From NCBI GenBank assembly GCA_002482545.1, contig DLGF01000014.1, forward strand, positions 269,268-333,267: DNA of 64,000 bases, written 5' to 3'. Shown here in pieces: positions 52,952 to 61,611 of this stretch. The DNA is from Sporomusaceae bacterium UBA7701 (lineage in GTDB: Bacteria > Bacillota > Negativicutes > Sporomusales > UBA7701). Positions within the stretch are counted from its first letter, which is position 1. Every line of letters begins with the position of its first letter. The position numbers and the translations under genes are program-made. The notes under the pieces are model-generated. The model had not been told where the DNA came from and did no database searches. It saw only the letters and a program-made list of their open reading frames with translations.

Positions 52952-54478
52952 CTATATGCTTCCGGTAAATACCGTTATATTCCGGCCAAGCTGTTTGGCT
53001 TGGTATAAGGCCTTGTCAGCGGCTAGAATAAGTCTTTCGGCGCCGGCGTCCCCGCCGGCGGCAACCTGATGGGTCGCCCCGCCGATGCTTAGCGTGACCT
53101 TGATATGCCGGTTCCCGGCGCTGAACTGGTAGGCGGCCACCTTTTCCCGCAGCCCTTCGGCGAGCGCCAGGGCATCTTCCCGGTCGGTTTCGGGCAGAAG
53201 GACGGCAAATTCCTCGCTGCCGTAGCGGGCCGCCAGGTCGGTGGACCGAAAAGCCTCCTTAATCATCGAACCGATTTGTTCCAGGATGGCGTCCCCTACG
53301 GGACGGCCATAAAGATCGTTCAGCGTCTTAAACTGGTCAATGTCGATCATCAGCATGCTGAGCGGCTTCTTGGACCGCTTCCCCTTTTTCAGTTCCCGGT
53401 CCAGAATATAATCCATCAGCCGGCGGTTTGCCAAACCGGTGAGGATGTCATGGAAGCTGATCTTCTGAATGTTGGCATAAAGTTCCTTGCGGCTGAGAAC
53501 CATGGTAATATGGCCGATCATCCGCCGGATGAACTGTTCGATGCCCGGCATGTCAAAGGCCCGCTCCGCTTCCTGCCAGTAAAAAAAGACAACGCCGAAC
53601 AACGTTCTTTTATAGACCACCGGAACAAAATACAGCAGTTTGGTTCCGCTGTTATCGCCCCGCTTAAAGGACTGCTTGACAATCGGAGGCTCTTCTCCGC
53701 CCTCCGGGACTGCCGCCAAACGCAGCAAGGCTTCCCGGTTGTAAAGGGACTTGAGCCTGGCGATATCGGCCGGCGAAAAGCCTTTGGCCATAACCTCCTG
53801 CAGCGGGGTCTCCCCCTCCTGCTGGCTGAGGCCAAAGACAGCGACGCCATCCATTCCCAAAACCGAAGAAAATGTTTCCCCGACTCGGTAAAACAGGCTC
53901 TCTACCGAGGCCTGCTCCAACTTCAAAGCTTCCAGAAGAAAATCGGTTTCAGCGGATTTGTACTGATAGTTACGGGCTGCGTCGGCCTTTTCCAGCAAAG
54001 CCGCCGCTTGAGTGGCAAACAAGGTCAAAAGGTCTTTCTCCAGGTCGGAAAAATGCCCGGTCTGCTGGGAGAAAGCCTCCAGCACTCCGGCCATGCCCTG
54101 CGCCGTCACAATCGGAATCCCGACCATCGACTTGAGGCCCATCCGGGCGACCGCCGGCCTCATCCGGTAATTATACTGACTGAGGTCATGGGCGATAATC
54201 GGCTGACCGTTGCAATAACTATTGCCCATGAACTTTTGATCTACAGGCACGTCGCCGGGATGAATCGGACTGCGCCACGCCACGGTCCGGAAAAAATGGG
54301 AGGCGGCGTCATAGCGGCTCAGGAATAAATGGTCGCAGTTTACCGCCGTAAAAGCTTCCTGGACAAGCTGATCCAGCGCTTCAGACAGTTCCCGGGACGG
54401 AGCGAGGATGGCGTTCAGGCTCCTTACAAGTTGATGCACGCCATAGGGCTCCGGGATAAACGGTTGCTTTTCCTGCAT
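52952..54478 (-). CDS. GAF-GGDEF diguanylate cyclase
   Basis: A soluble 508-residue protein: N-terminal GAF domain (about 20-165), a second GAF-like region (about 190-330), and a GGDEF domain (about 340-505). The active-site loop reads YGSEEF instead of GGEEF; the other catalytic parts (LTGLANRR, MIDIDQFKTLND, GDAILEQIG) are kept and an I-site RxxD is present five residues before the loop (RSTD). It probably makes c-di-GMP and is product-inhibited, but the Ser substitution should be tested. The ribosome binding site is weak (GAGAGTG, 14 nt). Confidence 0.88.
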   Translation of the reverse strand: MQEKQPFIPEPYGVHQLVRSLNAILAPSRELSEALDQLVQEAFTAVNCDHLFLSRYDAASHFFRTVAWRSPIHPGDVPVDQKFMGNSYCNGQPIIAHDLSQYNYRMRPAVARMGLKSMVGIPIVTAQGMAGVLEAFSQQTGHFSDLEKDLLTLFATQAAALLEKADAARNYQYKSAETDFLLEALKLEQASVESLFYRVGETFSSVLGMDGVAVFGLSQQEGETPLQEVMAKGFSPADIARLKSLYNREALLRLAAVPEGGEEPPIVKQSFKRGDNSGTKLLYFVPVVYKRTLFGVVFFYWQEAERAFDMPGIEQFIRRMIGHITMVLSRKELYANIQKISFHDILTGLANRRLMDYILDRELKKGKRSKKPLSMLMIDIDQFKTLNDLYGRPVGDAILEQIGSMIKEAFRSTDLAARYGSEEFAVLLPETDREDALALAEGLREKVAAYQFSAGNRHIKVTLSIGGATHQVAAGGDAGAERLILAADKALYQAKQLGRNITVFTGSI

Positions 54479-54622
54479 AGTTACAACACACTCTCACTTA
54501 ACATTCTTATGTATAGGTTCGCACTTCGCCGGAAAATCCCTTTTAACAACACCATCGCCAAGGTAACAAGACTGCGCCCGCTCCCGGGCTACGATTGGAA
54601 TCGCTCCCGTGACCGGCGGCGG

Positions 54623-55033
54623 TCAGTATTTCTTCTGCCACAACACCTGATAACCTCCCTCGCCGCCGCGACGCAGGTGAATGGTTTCGGCCTCGGCACC
54701 GGTTTTAATATTGACTCCCCCGCCGGGAGCGATACTCATCCCCGGTAAAATCTGCCGCTCGGCCGGCTTTTGTTGGGAACAGGAAAAATCGGCGCCGGAC
54801 TGAGCCGACGGTGTAAGGCCGCGGGAAGCGGAAGAGAGCTCCATTGTCTGGGTGCGGCCCGCTGGAGCGGGTTTGGCCGCCTCCTGCCTCATCTGCGGGG
54901 CAGGCTTGGATTCCGCATTCTCGCTCTGCACCACCGGAACCTGCGGCTTCGCAGCCGCCCAATAGGTCTGGCCCAGGTACGCGCCAACCAGCACAACGGC
55001 AAAAACCAGCAGCAGCCAGATTGTTCTACCCAT
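54623..55033 (-). CDS. Membrane-anchored or secreted protein of unknown function
   Basis: 136 residues: an N-terminal hydrophobic anchor (about 4-24), a Pro/Ala/Gln-rich linker, and a C-terminal region of about 40 residues (PGMSIAPGGGVNIKTGAEAETIHLRRGG) of no known family. The ATG at 55033 follows GAAAGGAC by 9 nt. Codon use and ribosome site support a real gene; the function is unknown. Confidence 0.6.
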   Translation of the reverse strand: MGRTIWLLLVFAVVLVGAYLGQTYWAAAKPQVPVVQSENAESKPAPQMRQEAAKPAPAGRTQTMELSSASRGLTPSAQSGADFSCSQQKPAERQILPGMSIAPGGGVNIKTGAEAETIHLRRGGEGGYQVLWQKKY

Positions 55034-55206
55034 TCCGATTTAGTCCTTTCGTTGTATAATGATAGTGATAATTCGCCGCAGACCGTAAAGGTCCCTGCTC
55101 CAAGCGCCGGCTTTCGGGCTGAAGTTAATTTCCAGGGCGGATTAGCCTTGCCGCTCTATCATGACCTGCTTTCTCCCCGGCTCGCTCCGCAAGGCCTCCG
55201 GCACAG

Positions 55207-55242
55207 AAATAACGCCCCGCGCGGCGCAGCCGGCGGGGCGTT
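55207..55242 (-). terminator. Terminator of SPOCS-domain gene
   Basis: 10-bp stem AACGCCCCGC / GCGGGGCGTT with a GC-rich 12-nt loop, followed on the minus strand by ATTTCTG. Confidence 0.75.
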
Positions 55243-55258
55243 GTGAAAGAACGATCGG

Positions 55259-56128
55259 TTATCCCTTTGGTTTGGACGGCAATCCCGGATAATGCCCCGG
55301 ATATTGTCCCGGATAAATGACTACTTCCCGGTCAGACATCACTTTCGCGGTCACGGCTAAAACCACCGACACGTCAAAATGCCGGAAACAGCACGAATCA
55401 TCATGATGGTGCTTGTGATGGTGCTTATGGTCGCATTTGTCGTCACAATCGCCATGGTGATGATGCTTATGGTCGCATTTGTCGTCACAGTCGTCGTGGT
55501 GATGGTGCTTATGATCGCAGTCGTCGTCGCAGTCGTCGTGGTGATGATGCTTATGGTCACATTTGTCGTCACAGTCATCATGGTGATGATGCTTATGATC
55601 GCAGTCGTCGTCGCAGTCGTCATGATGATGGTGATGCGGTCCGTCGCAGTACTCGTCGTCATCATGATCATGATAGTATTTTCCAGCTTTATCCCAGTGG
55701 GGTCGCCCGCGGGAACCGCAGGAGTAGTCGACATACTCGACGTTGACGCCAGCGTCGGCATCCATGCCATAAACCGCACCGTACATCGGAATGTCGGCGG
55801 TAAAACGGATCCGTCTTACTTCTACGGCATGCACCGGCTGCGACGGCAAACAGGCCACATAGATAGCCTTTATTTCAAAGTGGCCGCGTACAATGACCTT
55901 ATTCGGAATAACCCGGACGTCGGTCACGCACACCCGTTTGACAAATACGTCGATAATCTGCTCGATCGCCGGTTTCCGCCGCGGAACCCTGATGTGAATA
56001 TCCAGAGATTTTTGGGTTTCACTCTCGCCAACTACCTGGCGGACCACGATCGACTGTGGACCGGCCTGCGCGCCGAGCACGCACTTGCCCAATACCGGCT
56101 TATAGTATGGGCGATGTGTATAGTCCAT
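55259..56128 (-). CDS. SPOCS-domain (DUF3794) protein with His/Asp/Cys repeat insert
   Basis: 289 residues. Residues about 20-135 resemble a SPOCS/DUF3794 domain (KSLDIHIRVPRRKPAIEQIID, VIVRGHFEIKAIYVA, VRRIRFTADIPMYG), found in spore-coat and spore-envelope proteins and often fused to LysM. An insertion of about 90 residues (about 160-250) consists of five 14-residue units of the type HHHHDDCDDKCDHK, followed by HHHKHHHDDSCC; after it the domain seems to resume (FDVSVVLAVTAKVMSDREVVIYP). The insert should bind many divalent metal ions. ATG 56128 follows AAGGAGG by 8 nt. A role in the spore surface is inferred from the domain only. Confidence 0.8.
   Translation of the reverse strand: MDYTHRPYYKPVLGKCVLGAQAGPQSIVVRQVVGESETQKSLDIHIRVPRRKPAIEQIIDVFVKRVCVTDVRVIPNKVIVRGHFEIKAIYVACLPSQPVHAVEVRRIRFTADIPMYGAVYGMDADAGVNVEYVDYSCGSRGRPHWDKAGKYYHDHDDDEYCDGPHHHHHDDCDDDCDHKHHHHDDCDDKCDHKHHHHDDCDDDCDHKHHHHDDCDDKCDHKHHHHGDCDDKCDHKHHHKHHHDDSCCFRHFDVSVVLAVTAKVMSDREVVIYPGQYPGHYPGLPSKPKG
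55424..55633 (-). repeat. Five tandem 42-bp units encoding the metal-binding repeats
   Basis: Units at 55592-55633, 55550-55591, 55508-55549, 55466-55507 and 55424-55465. Units 1 and 3 carry DDCDDDC, units 2 and 4 DDCDDKC, so an 84-bp pair seems to have been duplicated; unit 5 has Gly for the first Asp. Confidence 0.9.
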
Positions 56129-56333
56129 TATTACACCTCCTTCTGCTGTTCTCATTATTATATATATGCAGTTCCCTTGCTCGCCGCCTCAGTGCGGCGA
56201 AAGGAGGTGCGGAACTTGGGTCCTTTTGCGCCGCAGGCAAAGGGCGACGGAGCCGCCGCGATCAGCAGCCGGATGCGGGAAACAGGGCCTGATCAGGGGG
56301 TGACAAGCCCCAATCAAACTTCAGGAGGTTTTT

Positions 56334-57353
56334 ATGAACCATACGGAAATAGAGCTCAAGCTACGGCTTCCCGATCCCCGGCGCGGCCCGGACATCTTTG
56401 CGCAGGCCTTGCGGCTGGCGCCGCTATCCCCTCCTCCGCAAACCGAGCATCTGGAAAGCTGGTATTTCGACACTCCTTCCCACGCGCTTCAGCGGGCGGG
56501 CGTAGCGTATCGTCTCCGCCTGGAAAAAAAGCAGTGGATTGCCACCATAAAGGCCGGGGGATCTTCGGACGGGGGCCTGCACCGCCGCCAGGAATGGAAC
56601 GCCCCCGCCGCCGGGCCTGCCCCCAGCCTTGATTATTTCGCCGGCACCGCCGCGAAGGCTTTGGCTGCGAAACTCCTCGGCCAAGAAGAGCTCGTCCCGC
56701 TCTTCAGCACCGTTTTCGACCGGCAGTCCACCCACATCGCCACTAATTCCGGGGATGTCGTCGAGCTGGCGGTCGATACGGGCCGGATTATCGCCGGAAA
56801 CCGTCAGGATGCCATTTCCGAAGTCGAGCTCGAGCTAAAAGAAGGGGACGCGGCCGCCGTTCTCGCCTTTGGAGCCAAGCTGGCCCGGGCCATCCCCCTT
56901 TTCGTCGAGGAGCGCAGCAAATACGCCCGGGGCCTGACCCTCGCCGGCCTGGCGCCCTCTTTCGCCCCGCCCCTGCCGCTGCGGCCGCTTTCCCAAGAGG
57001 AAAGCGCGGTTTCGGCGCTGAAAACCTTGCTGATTCATGCGGTACAGCACCTGTTCCACAGTATGGGACAGCCGGAGCAGGCCTCCCCCGCACGCCTGCG
57101 CAAACTATATGAATTGTTGAAAGCGGCTGAGCCGCTGACCCTGCCTGAGGCCCTGGCGTCCTGGGCCGCGGAACTTGAATCATTGCTAACGGCCGGTGAA
57201 ACGCTTCTCCCGGCCGACCGGCTAACGCCCCTTCTGCTCGAAATCTGGGCCGCAGCAGCCCGGAAGGACGGCGGACTTTTCCGGCCCACCGCCGTGGCCT
57301 GGGGCGAATTCGCTTCGTCCTCCCCCCGGAATGCGGCTGATCCGCTGGGCTAG
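56334..57353 (+). CDS. CYTH-domain protein with short CHAD-like tail
   Basis: 339 residues. The CYTH triphosphate-tunnel domain spans about 1-205; the diagnostic ExExK is at residues 5-9 (EIELK), with WYFDTPSHALQRAGVAYRLR and RQEWN, and EVELELKEG near the end. Such proteins hydrolyse inorganic triphosphate or related substrates. The last 120 residues are helical and look like a truncated CHAD domain, usually about 250 residues and His-rich; the key histidines are mostly missing. ATG 56334 follows AGGAGG by 6 nt. The 205-bp leader after the divergent SPOCS gene has GC-rich hairpins but no recognised riboswitch. Confidence 0.85.
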   Translation: MNHTEIELKLRLPDPRRGPDIFAQALRLAPLSPPPQTEHLESWYFDTPSHALQRAGVAYRLRLEKKQWIATIKAGGSSDGGLHRRQEWNAPAAGPAPSLDYFAGTAAKALAAKLLGQEELVPLFSTVFDRQSTHIATNSGDVVELAVDTGRIIAGNRQDAISEVELELKEGDAAAVLAFGAKLARAIPLFVEERSKYARGLTLAGLAPSFAPPLPLRPLSQEESAVSALKTLLIHAVQHLFHSMGQPEQASPARLRKLYELLKAAEPLTLPEALASWAAELESLLTAGETLLPADRLTPLLLEIWAAAARKDGGLFRPTAVAWGEFASSSPRNAADPLG

Positions 57354-57360
57354 CCGCCCA

Positions 57361-57397
57361 CGCAAAAGCCCGGCCTATTTAGGGCCGGGCTTTTGCG
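57361..57397. terminator. 15-bp bidirectional terminator
   Basis: Arms CGCAAAAGCCCGGCC (57361-57375) and GGCCGGGCTTTTGCG (57383-57397), between converging genes. Confidence 0.9.
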
Positions 57398-57398
57398 T

Positions 57399-58175
57399 TC
57401 AGTAACATTCGGGGCGCCGGTCGGCGAATACCGGCATCCGGCGTCGCATTTCCTCTCCCGCGGCAAAGTCGACGTCGACAACCAGAACCTCTTCGCGGTC
57501 CGAGCCCTCGGCCACGACTTCACCCCAGGGATCGACCACCAGCGAATGGCCGTAAAACTCATTGCTCCGGTCTCGGCCAACCCGGTTGACGGCGATGACA
57601 AAAAGCTGGTTTTCAATCGCCCGGGCGATGTTCAGCGTCAGCCAATGCCGCCCACGCACGGAAGGCCACTCCGCCGGCACAAACAAGACCCGGCACCCTG
57701 CCAGGGCCATTGCCCGCGGCAACTCGGTAAACCTCAGGTCGTAGCAGATGATGATCCCGGCGGGACCGGCGGCCGAATCAAACAGGCACTTCCGGTGCCC
57801 GGGCCTGAGATAACGATCCTCGTCCATCAGGCCGATGAGGTGGATTTTGCGGTACTTGGCGCGGACAGCCCCGTCCGGGCCGATGACATAGGCGGTGTTG
57901 TAGACCTGCGCACCGTCGGTCTCCGCCATCGAACCGGCCACAATTTCAACCCGGTGTTCCCGGGCCAGGCCTTTAAGCAGGCCGAGACTCGGTCCTTCCT
58001 CGGGTTCGGCCAAGTTCCGGATCTCCGGCAGCTGATAGCCGGTGCTCCATAATTCCGGCAGCACCGCCAGGCGGGCGCCCCGCCGGCAGCCCTCCCCGAT
58101 CAGTTCCCGGATTTTGGCCTGGTTGGCTGCGACGTCTCCCAGGGCGATATCCATTTGGACCAAGGCTATTTTCAT
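57399..58175 (-). CDS. Nitrilase-family amidase (omega-amidase-like)
   Basis: A 258-residue carbon-nitrogen hydrolase. The catalytic Glu41 (LPELWSTGY), Lys (KYRKIHLIG) and Cys (IICYDLRFTELPR) are all in place. Omega-amidases hydrolyse 2-oxoglutaramate or 2-oxosuccinamate in methionine salvage; other branches act on N-carbamoyl compounds, so the substrate stays open. The ATG at 58175 follows AGGAGGAGGG and is preferred; the frame stays open far upstream but there it is antisense or out of frame with the dipeptidase gene. A strong terminator lies just upstream, so it has its own promoter. Confidence 0.9.
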   Translation of the reverse strand: MKIALVQMDIALGDVAANQAKIRELIGEGCRRGARLAVLPELWSTGYQLPEIRNLAEPEEGPSLGLLKGLAREHRVEIVAGSMAETDGAQVYNTAYVIGPDGAVRAKYRKIHLIGLMDEDRYLRPGHRKCLFDSAAGPAGIIICYDLRFTELPRAMALAGCRVLFVPAEWPSVRGRHWLTLNIARAIENQLFVIAVNRVGRDRSNEFYGHSLVVDPWGEVVAEGSDREEVLVVDVDFAAGEEMRRRMPVFADRRPECY

Positions 58176-58270
58176 GTCAGCCCTCCTCCTGTGCTTCGGA
58201 AATAGTTTACCTCCTGCCCGGGATTTTCCTCCCGGTCCCTTGCTTTCTCCTGCGCAAACGGGAATTTTGC

Positions 58271-58298
58271 AAAAAAAAGACTCCCGGCTACGGGAGTC
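58271..58298 (-). terminator. Terminator of dipeptidase gene
   Basis: Stem GACTCCCG / CGGGAGTC, loop TAGC, followed on the minus strand by eight T residues. Confidence 0.92.
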
Positions 58299-58314
58299 CA
58301 AGGACGGCTTTGAC

Positions 58315-59259
58315 TTACAAAACTTCGTCCAGCAGGCGGAAAACGTTTTTGTGGGCAATTTTTTCCAGCGTGCCGGCAGAATAATTTTTCTTGGCGAGAT
58401 ACTCGAGGACGGCCGGAAACTTTTCCACCCCCTCGGCGCCGATCGGCGTGCGGTCAATTCCGTCGTAATCGGAGCCGAAGCCCACATGGTCGTCGCCGAC
58501 CAGGCCCAGCATATGGTCGATATGCCGGTAAATGCTGTCGATATCCGCCTTGGACGGATCGGCAGCCAGGAACTGCGTGGCAAAATTGATGCCGATGACA
58601 CCCCGGTTGGCAGCGATGGCCCTGATTTGCTCATCCGTCAAATTCCGCGGAACGTCGCAGATCGTGGCGGCATCCGAATGGGTGGCCATAACCGGTTTTT
58701 CCGTTACCTCCATCACATCCCAGAAGCCTCGGGGAGCGATATGGGAGACGTCTACAATCATACCGAGTTTGTTCATTTCCCTTACGACCTGCCGGCCAAA
58801 ACCGGTCAGCCCGCCCCCGGTGATGGTGTCATTCACCCCGTCGGCGATATCATTGCGATTGCTCCAGGTAAGCGTGATGCACCGGACGCCAAGCTGGTAG
58901 AATATCCTCAGCACTTCCAGGCTGCCTTCGATCGCTCCGCCCTCCTCAATGGTCAGCAGGGTGGCGGCCTTATGCTGCATCGCCTTGCCGGCATCTTCAC
59001 GGGACAGGATCGGGATCGAGTCCACGCCCCGTCCGCGCAGGTCGGCCAACTCGCGATTGTACTTATCCAGCAGCAGCAGCGCATAGCGAAGACCGCCCTG
59101 GTAGCGGTACTCGCTAGGGATATACATGGCGCAGAACTGAAGTCCGCCGCCGATGCCCATCAGCCGTTTGAGATCGAAATGATAATTGTTTTCGTAAAGG
59201 CTGGAGTCATCCAGATACAACTTGCTCAGCGTATCGCAATGGCAGTCGCAAATATACAC
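58315..59259 (-). CDS. Membrane dipeptidase-type zinc peptidase (M19)
   Basis: A 314-residue amidohydrolase-fold dipeptidase of family M19. Metal ligands appear in order: DCHCDT near the start, IEEGGA (Glu bridging), VSHIAP and ATHSDA (His), and GSDYDGID (Asp). It hydrolyses dipeptides, including D-amino-acid dipeptides. The start is GTG 59259 with GAGGGAGGG 6-9 nt upstream. It follows the DcuC-type carrier by about 36 nt and forms an operon with it, ending at the strong terminator 58271-58298. Confidence 0.9.
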   Translation of the reverse strand: MYICDCHCDTLSKLYLDDSSLYENNYHFDLKRLMGIGGGLQFCAMYIPSEYRYQGGLRYALLLLDKYNRELADLRGRGVDSIPILSREDAGKAMQHKAATLLTIEEGGAIEGSLEVLRIFYQLGVRCITLTWSNRNDIADGVNDTITGGGLTGFGRQVVREMNKLGMIVDVSHIAPRGFWDVMEVTEKPVMATHSDAATICDVPRNLTDEQIRAIAANRGVIGINFATQFLAADPSKADIDSIYRHIDHMLGLVGDDHVGFGSDYDGIDRTPIGAEGVEKFPAVLEYLAKKNYSAGTLEKIAHKNVFRLLDEVL

Positions 59260-59295
59260 GGGAGTCCCTCCCTCGGTACTTGTGATTCAAATGGA

Positions 59296-60660
59296 TTACC
59301 GGTAGAAGAATACGAAGGTCATCACCACATTGACCAGCATCGCGCCGGCCATCGGAATGGCGGTACGCTTAACCAGATCAAACGGCGATATGCCGGCCAT
59401 GCTGGCCGAAACGACGATAACGGCCGTTATCGGCGAGACGCTCCGGGCGATACTGGCGCCAAAGTGCATCGGCAGGATCATCAGTACCGGAGGAATCGCC
59501 ATCTTGGCGGCCACAGTCGGAGTCAGGGCGGCAAAGGCAAAGAACGGCGCGTTGCCGGAGCCCATGACGACGGAAGATACGGCGATAATGCCCACCATGA
59601 CGAGGATCATGCCGACGGCGCCGAAACCGGAGCTCTGGGCCCCCTGGATGATGGCGTCGATGGTGCCGATGGTCATGAGTCCTTTGGCGAAAGTTTCACC
59701 GGCGACGATCAGGGTGACGACATTGGCCATCTGCATTCCCAGACCGTCAAAAAACGACTGGATATCGGCCAGGACCTTCTTGCCGTCCCTCAGGCGGATA
59801 AATTCAAAGACCATGGCAATAGCCACCCCGATGAACATAGCCTTGATGATATCCATCTTGATCCAAGTAATCCACAGGCTGCTGAAGCTAAGGATAAGCG
59901 CCAGCGGAATCGTCGGCAGAATGGCGTAGATCATCGGCGGCAGTTTCTCGTCGGTTTCGGCTGCCACGATCTGGGTGGCCTGAACAACGTGTCCATCCCG
60001 CTTATCATAGTATCTTTGAACGACAAAGTGCAGAATGGCCACTACGATCATAACACAGAGAGTGATGGGAACCTGATAGCTGGTCCAGTACATGACGGGA
60101 TCAATTCCGGCCTTCTCGGCGGCCAGAATGGTGCCGGTATCACTGGGGCTCCAGTCCAGGCAGAGGGTGGTGGCGATGACCGCGGTGGCGGACAGCCGGC
60201 TGACCCCCAAGCTGATCAGGATGGGATACAGGGTAACCATGAGGAGCATCGCAAGTCCGGAGGCGCTGTTGATGCAAAGACCGAGAAGCATGCCGACAAC
60301 CCAGGCGCCGGCCATTACCAGATAGGGAGCACGAAGCGCCATCAGCGGACGGACGGTCAGCTTAACCAGAGCCTTGCTGGCGCCGATATGGTCCATATAA
60401 CGGGCAAAACCGCCAACCGCCATAATGTTGAGACCCAGGCCGGCCGCCCGGGAACTCATGGTCTGTTTAATGAATTCAAAAGCATCAAATAATACCGAGC
60501 CGGTACTTTCCTTGACGGGCAGAATTTTGCCCAGACCCAGAGCCACAGCGGCAAACATGAGCAGCATGCCTGCCATAAACAAGACGGGTTGCGGTTTGTA
60601 CTTTTTCGTGATAAGGAACCCTACCCAAAAGGTAACGATTAATGAAATGACAATCCCCAA
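59296..60660 (-). CDS. DcuC-family anaerobic C4-dicarboxylate-type carrier
   Basis: 454 residues with about 12 helices. Landmarks of the DcuC/C4-dicarboxylate anaerobic carrier group: YMDHIGASKALVKLTVRPLMAL, INSASGLAMLLMVTLYPILI, LDWSPSDTGTILAAE, MGSGNAPFFAFA and HFGASIARSVSPITAVIVVSAS. DcuC exports succinate in anaerobically grown E. coli; some homologs carry other compounds. Coupling with a dipeptidase gene hints that this member may move a peptide or amino-acid-derived substrate (inference). The start is TTG 60660, after AGGAGGCAAGG. Confidence 0.88.
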   Translation of the reverse strand: MGIVISLIVTFWVGFLITKKYKPQPVLFMAGMLLMFAAVALGLGKILPVKESTGSVLFDAFEFIKQTMSSRAAGLGLNIMAVGGFARYMDHIGASKALVKLTVRPLMALRAPYLVMAGAWVVGMLLGLCINSASGLAMLLMVTLYPILISLGVSRLSATAVIATTLCLDWSPSDTGTILAAEKAGIDPVMYWTSYQVPITLCVMIVVAILHFVVQRYYDKRDGHVVQATQIVAAETDEKLPPMIYAILPTIPLALILSFSSLWITWIKMDIIKAMFIGVAIAMVFEFIRLRDGKKVLADIQSFFDGLGMQMANVVTLIVAGETFAKGLMTIGTIDAIIQGAQSSGFGAVGMILVMVGIIAVSSVVMGSGNAPFFAFAALTPTVAAKMAIPPVLMILPMHFGASIARSVSPITAVIVVSASMAGISPFDLVKRTAIPMAGAMLVNVVMTFVFFYR

Positions 60661-60801
60661 AAAAACCTTGCCTCCTTTTTTTGTAAGCCGTCCGCATGTT
60701 TTTCTGTAAACATGCTTTGATAAGGTTCGGCGCTTAAACAGCTTTTCCTTTTTTTACTGTGGAAATATTCGCAAAAAAGGCCGGCACAAACCAGGAAATC
60801 A

Positions 60802-61290
60802 TCAATTTTTCAAGAATCTTTCCACCAGGAAATCCGCCATGGCTTCCGGGGCCCCCGGACGAAAAGTGGGCAGTTCTTCATGCAGCCGGATATCGGAAAC
60901 CATGGCCAATAATTCATCCCTCCGGCAGAGCGGCGCGGCGCAGGCCGCCTGGCGATAAACCTCGACTTTGAGCCAGCCTTCCTGTTTGTAGCCCTCGGTA
61001 AAAATAAGATCCACCCCTTCCACCCGGCGGGCTACCTCCGAAAGCGCCAACTCCTTGTCCACCTTTTGAATCAAAGCCATCTTTTGCGGCGAGGAAATGC
61101 ATACTACGTCGGCCCCGGCCCGGGCATGCCGCCAGGTGTCCTTGCCCGGACGGTCGATATCAAAACCATGGACGTCGTGTTTGATGACCCCTACCTTATA
61201 GCCTCGCTTTTTCATTTCCGCGATAAGCTTCACGAGATAGGTGGTTTTGCCGCAATTGGATTTTCCCACAAATGAAATAACCGGTATCAA
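60802..61290 (-). CDS. mobB: Molybdopterin-guanine dinucleotide biosynthesis adaptor MobB
   Basis: A 162-residue P-loop GTPase: Walker A at residues 6-16 (FVGKSNCGKTT), then VGVIKHDVHGFDIDRPGKDTWRHARAGA and LIFTEGYKQE, all hallmarks of MobB, which assists insertion or maturation of the molybdenum/tungsten guanine-dinucleotide cofactor. The TTG at 61290 has GGGGG 8 nt upstream; the frame is open further but unsupported. No other moa/mob gene lies nearby. Confidence 0.9.
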   Translation of the reverse strand: MIPVISFVGKSNCGKTTYLVKLIAEMKKRGYKVGVIKHDVHGFDIDRPGKDTWRHARAGADVVCISSPQKMALIQKVDKELALSEVARRVEGVDLIFTEGYKQEGWLKVEVYRQAACAAPLCRRDELLAMVSDIRLHEELPTFRPGAPEAMADFLVERFLKN

Positions 61291-61372
61291 GCGTTTATCC
61301 CCCTCTGCCGCGGTCCTTTCAGGCTGCAGGCCTTCAAATGCGTTGGGCCAAAACGCCCAAAAAAATAGGACC

Positions 61373-61389
61373 CTGGCACCGAATTTGCT
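61373..61389 (+). promoter_or_regulatory. Possible sigma-54 promoter upstream of unknown membrane protein
   Basis: CTGGCAC (61373-61379), 5 nt, TTGCT (61385-61389) fits the -24/-12 consensus exactly. It points at the gene 61612-62736, 222 nt downstream. The 321-bp gap otherwise holds no gene; an AT-rich TATAGT near 61569 has no -35. No activator gene is adjacent, so chance cannot be excluded. Confidence 0.45.
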
Positions 61390-61611
61390 TGGTACTAATA
61401 TTCCTCCGCCGTGGCCTTTATCCTTCTCCCGGAGGCCGGAATCCCTTAGGATCCGGGCTCCCGGCCGGGCCGGCCATCTCCGGGTGAAAGCGAAAAACCG
61501 TCCAGGATATTGCCATAAAGGCGCAGGGATAAAAAGGGAAATTACAAAATTCGACGAATTATTCATTTATAGTATTGTCCGTCAATTTTGGGATGCGGAG
61601 GATAAGCGACT

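Noticed and set aside
55379..56632. Long plus-strand frame opposite the SPOCS gene reading into the CYTH gene
   Set aside because: Its hydrophobic Val/Met repeats are just the reverse of the His/Asp repeats; no start signal.
58176..58634. N-terminal extension of the nitrilase-family amidase to 58634
   Set aside because: The extension crosses a strong terminator and overlaps the dipeptidase gene; the ATG at 58175 has an excellent ribosome binding site.
58042..60492. 816-codon open frame opposite the dipeptidase and DcuC genes
   Set aside because: Composition is His/Asp/Gly-rich as expected for the reverse of membrane-protein codons; the minus-strand genes have full family motifs.
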